A DNA stretch of 64,000 nt from Amycolatopsis alba DSM 44262 (lineage in GTDB: Bacteria; Actinomycetota; Actinomycetes; Mycobacteriales; Pseudonocardiaceae), in assembly GCF_000384215.1 (NCBI RefSeq), contig NZ_KB913032.1, positions 1,389,021 to 1,453,020 of the forward strand, given 5' to 3'. Below are positions 36,054-45,229 of the stretch, one piece after another. The position numbers were made by a program, and so were the translations under genes. Numbering within the stretch: position 1 is the stretch's first letter; each line of letters begins with the position of its first letter. The notes beneath the pieces were generated by a model that did no database searches, was not told the origin of the DNA, and saw only the letters and a program-made list of their open reading frames with translations.

Positions 36054-36189
36054 ACTCGCGTGATCAGACGGCGAACTCGCGTGCTTGAAAGCGGAACTCG
36101 CGTGACTGGAGGCGGAACTCACGCGTGCGGCGTCCGAGCACGCGAGATCCGGCTCCAAACACGCGAGTTCCGTGTCTGATCACGCGAGT
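36054..36189. repeat. 21-nt repeat block, family E copy 3
   Basis: Three or four 21-nt units of ACTCGCGTGATCAGACGGCG type are followed by two to three reversed units ending TGATCACGCGAGT. The block fills the convergent gap between the dehydrogenase and the kinase-like gene. The degenerate central units suggest age. Confidence 0.85.
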
Positions 36190-36256
36190 TCGGCGCCGCG
36201 TCACCCCAGGTCGCCGGTTGCCCGTGGGGCAATTGGTCCTCTGAATGCGGTTTGGC

Positions 36257-37192
36257 CTAGGGCCAGTGAGTGCGGTACGCGAGCCAGCCGCGCATGGCCG
36301 CGGCGAGACGGCGCTGCGCCGCGCGGACCCCGGTCGTCGCGGGTGGTTCCGGTAGCCGGGACGCTCGTTCGGCGTGCCCGGCCAAGGCGACACCGAACGC
36401 CGTGACCGCCCAGACCGGGACCCCGGCGAGCACGGGGCGGCGCCGCAACAAGCGGTCGACGTCGGCGGGCTCGTGCCCGGCGTCGAGCAGATACGGCACG
36501 AGCGCGACCAGGTCGAGCCAGCCCGCGCCCCTCGCCGGATAGCGCCAGTCGGTGACGAGCACCCGGCCCGGCCCGGTCCGCACCAGATACTCGGGCTGGA
36601 TGTCGTTGTGCAGCAAGGTGTCCCCTGCCGACCAGGGATGCCAGGAGGTCTCCAGCTGGACGAGCCTGTCGAGGTTGCGGACGGCCCAGCCGTCGAGGTC
36701 GTCCGGCGGCTCCTTCGCCAGTTCGTGCCAGCCGCGCAAGAGCGGGCCGAGATCGTCGAGCGCGTCCGGGACGTCGGGCAACGGGCACGGCGTGAGCGTG
36801 CGGCCGAGCGCGCCGAAGGTGGCCAGGACGGCGGAGAGGTCCGGCGACCCAGGGCGCAGGTTCGGCCTGGTGCCGTCGAAGTCGGCGAACACGAGCACCG
36901 GCCAGTCGCCGTCCACAAAGGACAGCAGCTTCGGCGTGGGAGCCTCCGGGGGCAGCCGCCGCGCGATGGCGGCCTCCGTCCGGTAGCCGCCCGCTCGCGG
37001 ACTGCTCGCCGGGATGGCCTTCAGGAAGACCCAGCGCTGACCGCGTTCGAGTTCGAGCCTCGCGGCGACCCCGCCGTCGAATTCGGGGGTCTGCCACAGC
37101 GAACGACGCACCGCCGACCCGAGCTCACGCTCCACGGCGTCACGCGTCGCCGACGGCAGGTCATGCCAGCCGAGGCGTGCGGAAACCGGCAA
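36257..37192 (-). CDS. Aminoglycoside phosphotransferase-like protein
   Basis: A 311-residue protein of the APH/choline kinase fold. The ATP-site Lys is in WVFLKAIP; the loop that normally reads HGDLxxxN reads HNDIQPEYLV, with Asp kept but the metal-binding Asn replaced by Tyr; the DFG-like Asp is in VTDWRYP. Activity is therefore uncertain. Tat or membrane features are absent. The TTG at 37192 is chosen because a promoter (TACAGT) and a palindrome lie just upstream within the longer frame; a TTG at 37261 would add 23 residues. Confidence 0.72.
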   Translation of the reverse strand: MPVSARLGWHDLPSATRDAVERELGSAVRRSLWQTPEFDGGVAARLELERGQRWVFLKAIPASSPRAGGYRTEAAIARRLPPEAPTPKLLSFVDGDWPVLVFADFDGTRPNLRPGSPDLSAVLATFGALGRTLTPCPLPDVPDALDDLGPLLRGWHELAKEPPDDLDGWAVRNLDRLVQLETSWHPWSAGDTLLHNDIQPEYLVRTGPGRVLVTDWRYPARGAGWLDLVALVPYLLDAGHEPADVDRLLRRRPVLAGVPVWAVTAFGVALAGHAERASRLPEPPATTGVRAAQRRLAAAMRGWLAYRTHWP

Positions 37193-37229
37193 CGCCCTAC
37201 CACCCCCAGCGATCTCTCCGAGAAGATCG

Positions 37230-37254
37230 ACTGTACCGAAATACGCCCTTTCGG
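37230..37254 (-). promoter_or_regulatory. Candidate promoter and operator of the APH-like gene
   Basis: TACAGT on the minus strand (37235-37230) directly follows the inverted repeat CCGAAA-N7-TTTCGG (37236-37254). The repeat fills the -10/-35 spacer, the place where a repressor would act. Confidence 0.4.
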
Positions 37255-37265
37255 GTGACAACCGG

Positions 37266-38234
37266 TCAGGTAGGAACGGGCTTCACGTACCCAGCCCAGC
37301 GCTGATGCTCACTGAACCCGACACGCTCGTAGACGCCGAGAGCGCGGTGAGTGTTGTCCTGGTCGACGTTGAGCGAGGCCCGCTGGAAACCCGCCGCCTT
37401 GGCCTTGACGAGCGTGTGCCCGAGCAGCGCGCCGGCGATGCCGCGTCCGCGAAGGCCCGCGTCCGTCGCGACATGGCTGACGTACAGGTCTTTCACACCC
37501 GTCGCGGCCTCGTCGGAGGCGAAGAACGCGGTCAGCACCATCGCGACCACCCTGTCCTTGCCAGGGCTCAGCAGCAGGAACGACAGATCCGGCTGAAAAT
37601 CCTTCGCGCCGACCACGAGATGCCGCCAGGCCTCCGGCGACTGCGCCGTGCTCCCCCAATGGTCCGCGAAGGTCTCGTTGCGGGACCGCAGGGTGAGTTC
37701 CTCGTACTTGTCCTCGTAAGCCACCAAGGGGAACTCCTCGGGCAGCGGCTTGACCGGCGGGATCGAGCCGAGGTCGGCCCGCATGTCGACGAACCACCGG
37801 GCGTGCTCGTACCCGGCGTCCACGAGGACCTCGGTGAGCCAGCGCTGTTTGGTGTTGGCGGCGGCGTGCAGTTCCAGCAGCGCGTCCGGATGGGACTTCG
37901 CGTGGACCTCTTTGCCCGTCTTCTCGAACCACCCCGTGAGACGCGCGGCGATCGCGTCGTCGCGGTACTCGGGATGGACGAGCGTCTCGACCCGCACCAT
38001 ATGCGCCGGATTCGCCGCGTCACGGCGCCTGAGCACACCGTAGGCGACCAGCTTGTCGCCGTCCCAGGCGCTGGTGGTCGCGGTCGGCAGGTCGATGTTC
38101 GGCGAGCCGATCTCCTCGGCGAGGTCCTCCGCGCTGTAGTGCTCTTCGATCGGCTCGACACGCTCCGCAGCGGCGAAGGTCTCGGCCAGTCGCGGCATGT
38201 CGTCCATGGTCAGCGGGCGCCAGGTCAGGCTCAT
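37266..38234 (-). CDS. Tandem-GNAT acetyltransferase
   Basis: A 322-residue protein with two GNAT folds: residues 1-150 with MVRVETLVHPEYRDDAIAAR, and 160-320 with LYVSHVATDAGLRGRGIAGA, the stronger acetyl-CoA loop, and ASLNVDQDNTHRALGVYERV. The size is like mycothiol synthase MshD, but the C-terminal sequence is that of a general acetyltransferase, so I do not call mshD. TAGCCT ends 7 nt before the ATG. Divergent from yaaA, with about 60 nt between starts. Confidence 0.82.
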   Translation of the reverse strand: MSLTWRPLTMDDMPRLAETFAAAERVEPIEEHYSAEDLAEEIGSPNIDLPTATTSAWDGDKLVAYGVLRRRDAANPAHMVRVETLVHPEYRDDAIAARLTGWFEKTGKEVHAKSHPDALLELHAAANTKQRWLTEVLVDAGYEHARWFVDMRADLGSIPPVKPLPEEFPLVAYEDKYEELTLRSRNETFADHWGSTAQSPEAWRHLVVGAKDFQPDLSFLLLSPGKDRVVAMVLTAFFASDEAATGVKDLYVSHVATDAGLRGRGIAGALLGHTLVKAKAAGFQRASLNVDQDNTHRALGVYERVGFSEHQRWAGYVKPVPT

Positions 38235-38293
38235 GCGGAGGAGGCTAAGCCCGCGCCTCGGGGTGACGCACTCCATTTAGTTACGCTTCCGTG

Positions 38294-39049
38294 GTGCTCG
38301 TGCTGCTCCCCCCTTCCGAAACCAAGGCCGCCGGTGGCACCGGCGCGCCGCTGGATCTCGGCGCGCTGTCGTTCCCGGAACTGAACCCGACACGGGCCAA
38401 ACTGGCCGACGCGTTGTCCGAGCTGGCGGCCGACGTCCCGGCCAGTGTGGCCGCGCTCGGCATCACGCCGCGGCAGGCCGACGAGGTCGCCCGCAACGCC
38501 GAGCTGTGGACCTCGCCCACGATGCCAGGGCTGCGCCGCTACACCGGAGTGCTCTACGACGCGCTCGACGTGAAGTCCTTCACCAAGGCGACGCTGGCGA
38601 AGGCGGAGAAGCGCCTCGCCGTCGCTTCGGCGCTGTTCGGCGTGGTCGCGGCGACCGACCCGATCCCCGCGTACCGGCTTTCCGGCGGGAACGCGCTGCC
38701 GTCGCTCGGGACCGTCCGCAGTGTGTGGAAGCCGGTGCTCGAACCGGTGCTCCAGGGCATCGAAGGGCTCGTCGTCGACCTGCGCTCCGGGACGTACTCG
38801 GGCCTCGCGAAACTCCGCCCGGACGCGGTGACCGTGCGTGTCGTGACCGAGGACGCGAAGGGCAACCGGACCACGGTGAGCCACTTCAACAAGGCCTACA
38901 AGGGACGGCTGGCCGCGGAGCTGGTGAAGTCCCGCGGTGAACCGTCCACTGTGGAACAGCTGCTGCGGGTGCTGTCGAAGGCCGGTCTCGACGTCGAGCG
39001 CACCGGCGACCACAGCATCGAACTACTCACCGGTGACGGCGTGCATTAG
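38294..39049 (+). CDS. yaaA: YaaA family peroxide-stress protein
   Basis: A 251-residue DUF328 protein. In E. coli YaaA lowers free iron and protects DNA from peroxide. The family N-terminus LVLLPPSETK, the YTGVLYDAL segment and the C-terminal VSHFNKAYKGRLA are all present. Two GTG codons are adjacent (38291 and 38294); the second lies 6 nt after TACGCT, so it is preferred. Confidence 0.87.
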   Translation: MLVLLPPSETKAAGGTGAPLDLGALSFPELNPTRAKLADALSELAADVPASVAALGITPRQADEVARNAELWTSPTMPGLRRYTGVLYDALDVKSFTKATLAKAEKRLAVASALFGVVAATDPIPAYRLSGGNALPSLGTVRSVWKPVLEPVLQGIEGLVVDLRSGTYSGLAKLRPDAVTVRVVTEDAKGNRTTVSHFNKAYKGRLAAELVKSRGEPSTVEQLLRVLSKAGLDVERTGDHSIELLTGDGVH

Positions 39050-39136
39050 TTCCGTACCCCTACGGGCTTCTTCCTCGGTTGTTCCACCAGGCACGGATGC
39101 GGAAAGTGATTTCCAGCCACCTGGAAAGGAACCACC

Positions 39137-40588
39137 GTGAACAGAAGACAACGGCTGCTGGGGATCGCCACCGCCGCCCTCGGTTGCCTCTCGGTCCTCC
39201 TGCCCGCGCCCGCGGCCGCCGCGAACCTGCCCGCGGTCACCCCGACGGATCAAGCTGTCGTCCCCAGTGGACCGCACACGAACTCCGTCGGCGGCACGCC
39301 CGCCTCGGTCAAGGACCACCCGTTCATCATCGCGGGCCTGCGCCAGGGCGGCTCCCGGCCGCAGGGCCAGACGTGCACCGGTTCGGTCGTCGCGCCGCGC
39401 AAGATCCTGATCGCCGCGCACTGCAAGGCGGCCGAGGGTGAGAAGAGTTTCCTGTACGGACTGGACGATCTCAACGCCGGTGGCGGAACGCGGATCGGTG
39501 TCGTCAGCTACGACACCCACCCGAAGTACGTCAACTTCGACCAGGGTTACGACGTCGCGGTGGTCACCACGGACGCCGACATCCCGGTGCCGGGCGGCCA
39601 ATACGCGAAGGTCGCGACGTCAGCCGACACGGACCTGAACAAGCCGGGCAAGTCCGGGCTGGGCCTCGGCTACGGCAAGAAGGACTTCAACGACGACACC
39701 CGCAACGTCGAACTGCACAAGTTCACCCTGCCGATCGTGCAGGGCAGCAGCTGCAACGGGGTCGGCGCGGGCTTCAAAGACGCGACGATGATCTGCAGCG
39801 GCTACAGCGACGGCCACGTCACCATCCTGCCGGGTGACAGCGGCGGCCCGCTCATCGTGGACGGCAAGGTCGTCGGCGTCGCATCGTGGAGCCGCAGCGA
39901 CTTCAAGTGGTACAGCGTCTACGGCAGGCTCAACAACGACATGGGCGACTGGGTCAAGCAGCAGATCGGCGAGCCCCAGAACCCGGAGACGTTCTCCCTC
40001 GCGGTGACGCCGTCCTCGCTCAAGGTCGAGCCGGGCAAGTACGTTTCGGCGACGGTGACCAGCAAACCGGGCAAGAACGGCGCGGAGAAGGTCGATCTGA
40101 GCGCGTCGGGACTTCCGGACGGCGCGAAGGCCACGTTCCAGCCCGCGTCCATCAACTCGGGTGAGTCGGCGAAGGTGAGCATCGAGGTTCCCGCCGGGAC
40201 GGCCGAAAAGGACTACGCCGTCACGATCTCAGGCAAGGGAACCGCCGACACGGCGACCGCGAAGCTGACGCTGACCGTGGGCAACGGCGGTCCGCAGCCC
40301 GGCGACCTCAAGGTCAGCGTGAGCCCTGGCAGCGGGACCGTCCAGCCAGGGTTCTTCAGCAACGTCACGGTTTCCGCCACCGGCGGGACCGGCACGATCA
40401 CGCTTTCGGCGGCCGGACAGGGACTGCCGTTCGCGCCGTTCTTCAACCCGAAGACGATCTCGAGCGGCGGCAGCTCGACCATGCAGGTGGCCGCGCCCTT
40501 CCAGCGCGGCACCTACCCGGTGACCGTCACCGCGACGGACTCGGCGGGCAAGACCGCCACCGCCACCTACACCCTGACCGTCCAGTAA
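39137..40588 (+). CDS. Secreted S1-family serine protease with Ig-like repeats
   Basis: A 483-residue exported protein. The signal peptide ends near AAAAN at 30. The chymotrypsin fold has His95 in IAAHC, Asp139 in GYDVAVV and Ser235 in GDSGGP; the residue six before Ser235 is Thr, so trypsin-like specificity is not expected. After about residue 290 come two beta-sandwich repeats, FSLAVTPSSLKVEPG and LKVSVSPGSGTVQPG, which may bind a polymer or cell wall. GAAAGG precedes the ATG. Confidence 0.88.
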   Translation: MNRRQRLLGIATAALGCLSVLLPAPAAAANLPAVTPTDQAVVPSGPHTNSVGGTPASVKDHPFIIAGLRQGGSRPQGQTCTGSVVAPRKILIAAHCKAAEGEKSFLYGLDDLNAGGGTRIGVVSYDTHPKYVNFDQGYDVAVVTTDADIPVPGGQYAKVATSADTDLNKPGKSGLGLGYGKKDFNDDTRNVELHKFTLPIVQGSSCNGVGAGFKDATMICSGYSDGHVTILPGDSGGPLIVDGKVVGVASWSRSDFKWYSVYGRLNNDMGDWVKQQIGEPQNPETFSLAVTPSSLKVEPGKYVSATVTSKPGKNGAEKVDLSASGLPDGAKATFQPASINSGESAKVSIEVPAGTAEKDYAVTISGKGTADTATAKLTLTVGNGGPQPGDLKVSVSPGSGTVQPGFFSNVTVSATGGTGTITLSAAGQGLPFAPFFNPKTISSGGSSTMQVAAPFQRGTYPVTVTATDSAGKTATATYTLTVQ

Positions 40589-40594
40589 GGAGTC

Positions 40595-40653
40595 AAGTCC
40601 GTGAAGGCCTCCTTGAGGGACTCTGAGTCCCTCAAGGAGGCCTTCACGGACTT
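40595..40653. repeat. 59-nt perfect palindrome, family A
   Basis: It is identical to the copy at 23928 except for the central base. It occupies almost the whole gap between two convergent genes; its last base is the first base of the flavoprotein's stop triplet. Confidence 0.93.
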
Positions 40654-42176
40654 CAGGGTCGGGATAGCACTGCCATGGCGGCATTGTGACCGGGGATGCC
40701 GGAGACACCGCCGCCTCGTACGGCTCCGGCACCGCAGAGCAACAACCGTTCGTGAGCGGTCTCGACACCCCAAAGACCCACCTGAGCCGCATCGGCCGCG
40801 TAAGGCCACGACAGATCGCGATGGAAGATGTGTCCCGCGGGCAGTCCCAGTTCGGCTTCGAGGTCCAGCGGCGTCTTCGCCTCGATACACAACCGGCCGT
40901 CCGGCGCGCGCAGCACGCAGTCCTCGATCGGCTCCGCCAGCACACTGTCCAAAGAGGACAAAGTCGCCCGCCGCGCCTCTTCGCGCGCCTCGTCGTTGCG
41001 TCCCTCGAACAGCCGCGCGGGCATGTGCAGCCCGAACAGGGTCAGCGTCTGCACCCCGGCGGCGCGTTCGGCCGGGCCGAGGATCGACGGGTCGGTGAGC
41101 GAATGACAGTAGATCTCACACGGCGGCAACGACGGGATCCTGCCCGCGGCGGCCTCCGCGTAGGCCTTCGCCAGCTGCCCGTAACCCTCGTTGACGTGGA
41201 ACGTGCCCCCGAACGCCTCTCGCGGATCGACCCCCGCGTCCCGCAACCTCGGCAGCCGTGACAGCACCATGTTCACCTTGAGCTGCGCGCCTTCCGGGGC
41301 TTCCGGCGGCTCCTCCCCCAGCAGGCGCGCGAGCGTCCGCGGCGCGACGTTCGACAGGACGTGCCCGCCGCGCACGGTGAACTCGTCGTCGCCGAGCCGA
41401 TAGCGCACCGAGCCGTCCGGATCGAGGGACAGCACCTCGGCACCGGTCACCAGCCGCGCCCCCGCCGTCCGCGCGGCCGACGCGAGCGCCCCGGTCACCG
41501 CGCCCATCCCGCCGACCGGCACGTCCCAATCGCCGGTCTCGTTGCCGATCACGTGGTAGAGCAGGCACAGGTTCTGCCGGAAGTCACCGGCGTCGGCGAA
41601 GGTCCCGATCAGCGCGTCGGTCAGGACGACACCGCGCACGGTGTCGTCGCCGAACATCCGGGTGAGCGTTTCCGCGATCGGCCGTTCGAACAGCGCGTCC
41701 CAGGCCTCCGGGTCGATCATCGAACGTAAGTGTTCCCTGGAGACCAGCGGTTCGGTCAGCGTGGAGAACGTCGCTTCGGCGACCCGTGCGGTCATCGCGT
41801 AGAACCGTTGCCAAGCCTCGAAGTCCTTTGTGGACCCGGTGAGCGCGGAGAACGACGCCGAAGTGCGGCCGTCGTCGCCCGTGTCGACAAGGAGACCGCC
41901 GTCGCCGACAGGCGTGTACGACGACATCCGCCGCCGCCGGAGATCGAGCCCGAGACCGAGGTCCGCGATGATCTTGCGCGGCAGCAGGCTCACCAGGTAC
42001 GAGTACCGCGAAAGCCGGACATCGACACCGGGGAAGGCCCGGAACGACACCGCTGCCCCGCCGACCTCGTCCCGGCGTTCCAGCACCAGTACCGAACGGC
42101 CCGCCCCGGCCAGATAGGCGGCGGCCACCAGGCCGTTGTGCCCGCCACCGACGATCACGGCGTCGTACGACTCCAT
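40653..42176 (-). CDS. Phytoene-desaturase-like FAD-dependent oxidoreductase
   Basis: A 507-residue flavoprotein. FAD binding is shown by DAVIVGGGHNGLVAAAYLA near 5 and LVLERRDEVGGAA; the C-terminus has LLLCGAGAVRGGGVSGIPG. The sequence is of the CrtI/PYROXD2 type rather than a true carotenoid desaturase, and no carotenoid genes are near, so the substrate is unknown. GGGAGG lies upstream of the ATG. Confidence 0.85.
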   Translation of the reverse strand: MESYDAVIVGGGHNGLVAAAYLAGAGRSVLVLERRDEVGGAAVSFRAFPGVDVRLSRYSYLVSLLPRKIIADLGLGLDLRRRRMSSYTPVGDGGLLVDTGDDGRTSASFSALTGSTKDFEAWQRFYAMTARVAEATFSTLTEPLVSREHLRSMIDPEAWDALFERPIAETLTRMFGDDTVRGVVLTDALIGTFADAGDFRQNLCLLYHVIGNETGDWDVPVGGMGAVTGALASAARTAGARLVTGAEVLSLDPDGSVRYRLGDDEFTVRGGHVLSNVAPRTLARLLGEEPPEAPEGAQLKVNMVLSRLPRLRDAGVDPREAFGGTFHVNEGYGQLAKAYAEAAAGRIPSLPPCEIYCHSLTDPSILGPAERAAGVQTLTLFGLHMPARLFEGRNDEAREEARRATLSSLDSVLAEPIEDCVLRAPDGRLCIEAKTPLDLEAELGLPAGHIFHRDLSWPYAADAAQVGLWGVETAHERLLLCGAGAVRGGGVSGIPGHNAAMAVLSRP

Positions 42177-42202
42177 CCAAGGCCTCCCAGCGAAAACGAC
42201 AA

Positions 42203-42231
42203 TGCGCCGCGGTCATGGTGACCGCGGCGCA
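42203..42231 (-). terminator. Likely terminator of the subtilase pair
   Basis: TGCGCCGCGGTCA and its complement enclose three bases; on the minus strand a TTGTCGTTTTC stretch follows. It lies 18 nt past the subtilase stop codon. Confidence 0.65.
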
Positions 42232-42248
42232 CCGCCGTTCGCAAGGAC

Positions 42249-43795
<1,547 letters not shown>

Positions 43796-43796
<1 letters not shown>

Positions 43797-44959
43797 CAGA
43801 GACCTGCCACGTTCAGCAGCTTGTTGGTCGAACCGGTACCGGGGCTGGTCACGACGCCGTTGGTGGCGGCGGCGGCCAGACCGGAGGCCACGGCGGCGGG
43901 GTTCGCCGTCGGGTGCGAGGTCAGGTAGATCGCGGCCGCGCCTGCGACATGCGGCGTCGCCATCGAGGTGCCGCTCATCTGCTGGGTACCGCCACCGTTG
44001 CGCAGCGAGGTGATGTTGGTGCCGGGCGCGAAGATGTCGGTGCAGGTGCCGTAGTTCGAGAACGTGGACCGGCGGTCGTCGTTCTGCGTGGCGTTGACGG
44101 TGATGGCCTCCTTCACACGGGCCGGGCTGGTGGAGCAGGCGTTCGTGTTGGAATTCCCGGAGGCCACCGTGTTCGTGATGCCCGCCGAGACCGCGCGGCG
44201 CACGGCGGAGTCGACGCCGTTGTCGGCCGGGCCACCGAGGCTCATGGTGAGCACCGACGGGCCCTTGGCGTTCTTCACGACCCAGTCGATCCCGCTGATG
44301 ATCTGCGAGTACTGGCCGCTGCCCTGGCAGTTCAGCACGCGGACCGCGACGATCTTGGCACCCTTGGCCACGCCGTAGGTGGCGCTGCCGACCGTGCCGG
44401 CGACGTGCGTGCCGTGCCCCTGGCAGTCCTTGGCGTCGCTGTCGTTGTCGATGAAGTCGTAGCCACTGGACGCGCGGCCGCCGAATTCGGACTGGCCGTA
44501 GTCGACGCCGGTGTCGACAACGTAGACCGTCGCGCCCGCGCCGTCATTGGGGTAGGTGTACTTCTTGTCCAGCGGCAGCTTCTGCTGGTCGATCCGGTCC
44601 AGGCCCCAGGTCGGGTTGTTCTGGGTACCGGTCATGTGCGCGACCGCGTCCTGCTGGACGAAGTCGACATTGGGGTCGGCGGCGAGCCGTTTGGCCTGAG
44701 CCTCGGTCATCTTCGCCGAGAAGCCGTTCAGCGCGGCGCTGTAGGTCGCCTTCACCTGGCCGCCGTACTTGGCCGCGAGACCGGCGTCGCCGCTCTTCAA
44801 CGAGACGATGTACCCGTCCGTGACCGCGCCCGGCACACCGGCGCCGAGGATCTGCCCCTCGGCGGCCGTCGCCGATCCGGCGAAGGCCAGCGAGGCCGTC
44901 ACACAGGCCCCGGCGAGTACCGCACCCGCGATCCGGTGACGTCGAAGTTCTCCACGCAT
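43796..44959 (-). CDS. Secreted subtilase of proteinase K type
   Basis: A 387-residue exported protease and paralogue of the protein encoded downstream. Signal peptide to about 33, I9 propeptide with YIVSLKSGDAG and YSAALNGFSAKM, then Asp149 in VVDTGVD, His182 in GHGTHVAG and Ser332 in SGTSMATPH. It lacks the P-domain. The ATG at 44959 has AGGA just upstream; the frame continues 5' but without signal-peptide features. First gene of a two-gene unit. Confidence 0.92.
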
Positions 44960-45083
44960 TTCCTGAGCTCCGTTCACTCGAACAGGTGGTTCGCGCCGGC
45001 GTGATTCCCGACCGGCGCCGTGACGAGCAGTCACGCTGGAATCACTTTCGGGTGGTAACACCTGCGCGAACAAGCGAGGCAAC

Positions 45084-45096
45084 AGTCCGTAGGACT
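45084..45096. promoter_or_regulatory. Inverted repeat between subtilase and LuxR-type genes
   Basis: AGTCC and GGACT flank GTA, next to CTACGTA. It lies 134 nt before the regulator start and 125 nt before the subtilase start, so it could be an operator for either. No family-specific match is claimed. Confidence 0.3.
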
Positions 45097-45229
45097 ACGT
45101 ATCTAATGGGGAAACCCACCGTCCCTACGAAAGTTGTGTGACCGTCCGAGCGGGTTCCGTGATCACCGAACCCGCGCATAAGCTGCGTTCACTCGAACGG
45201 TGTTGTTCGTGAAGCGGGGGTGACCCGGC

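Noticed and set aside
37266..38234. Mycothiol synthase mshD
   Set aside because: The tandem-GNAT size fits, but I do not see the characteristic MshD C-terminal sequence, and the neighbours do not support it.
40653..42176. A carotenoid biosynthesis gene crtI
   Set aside because: The sequence is closer to PYROXD2-type oxidoreductases and no crtB, crtE or crtY lies nearby.
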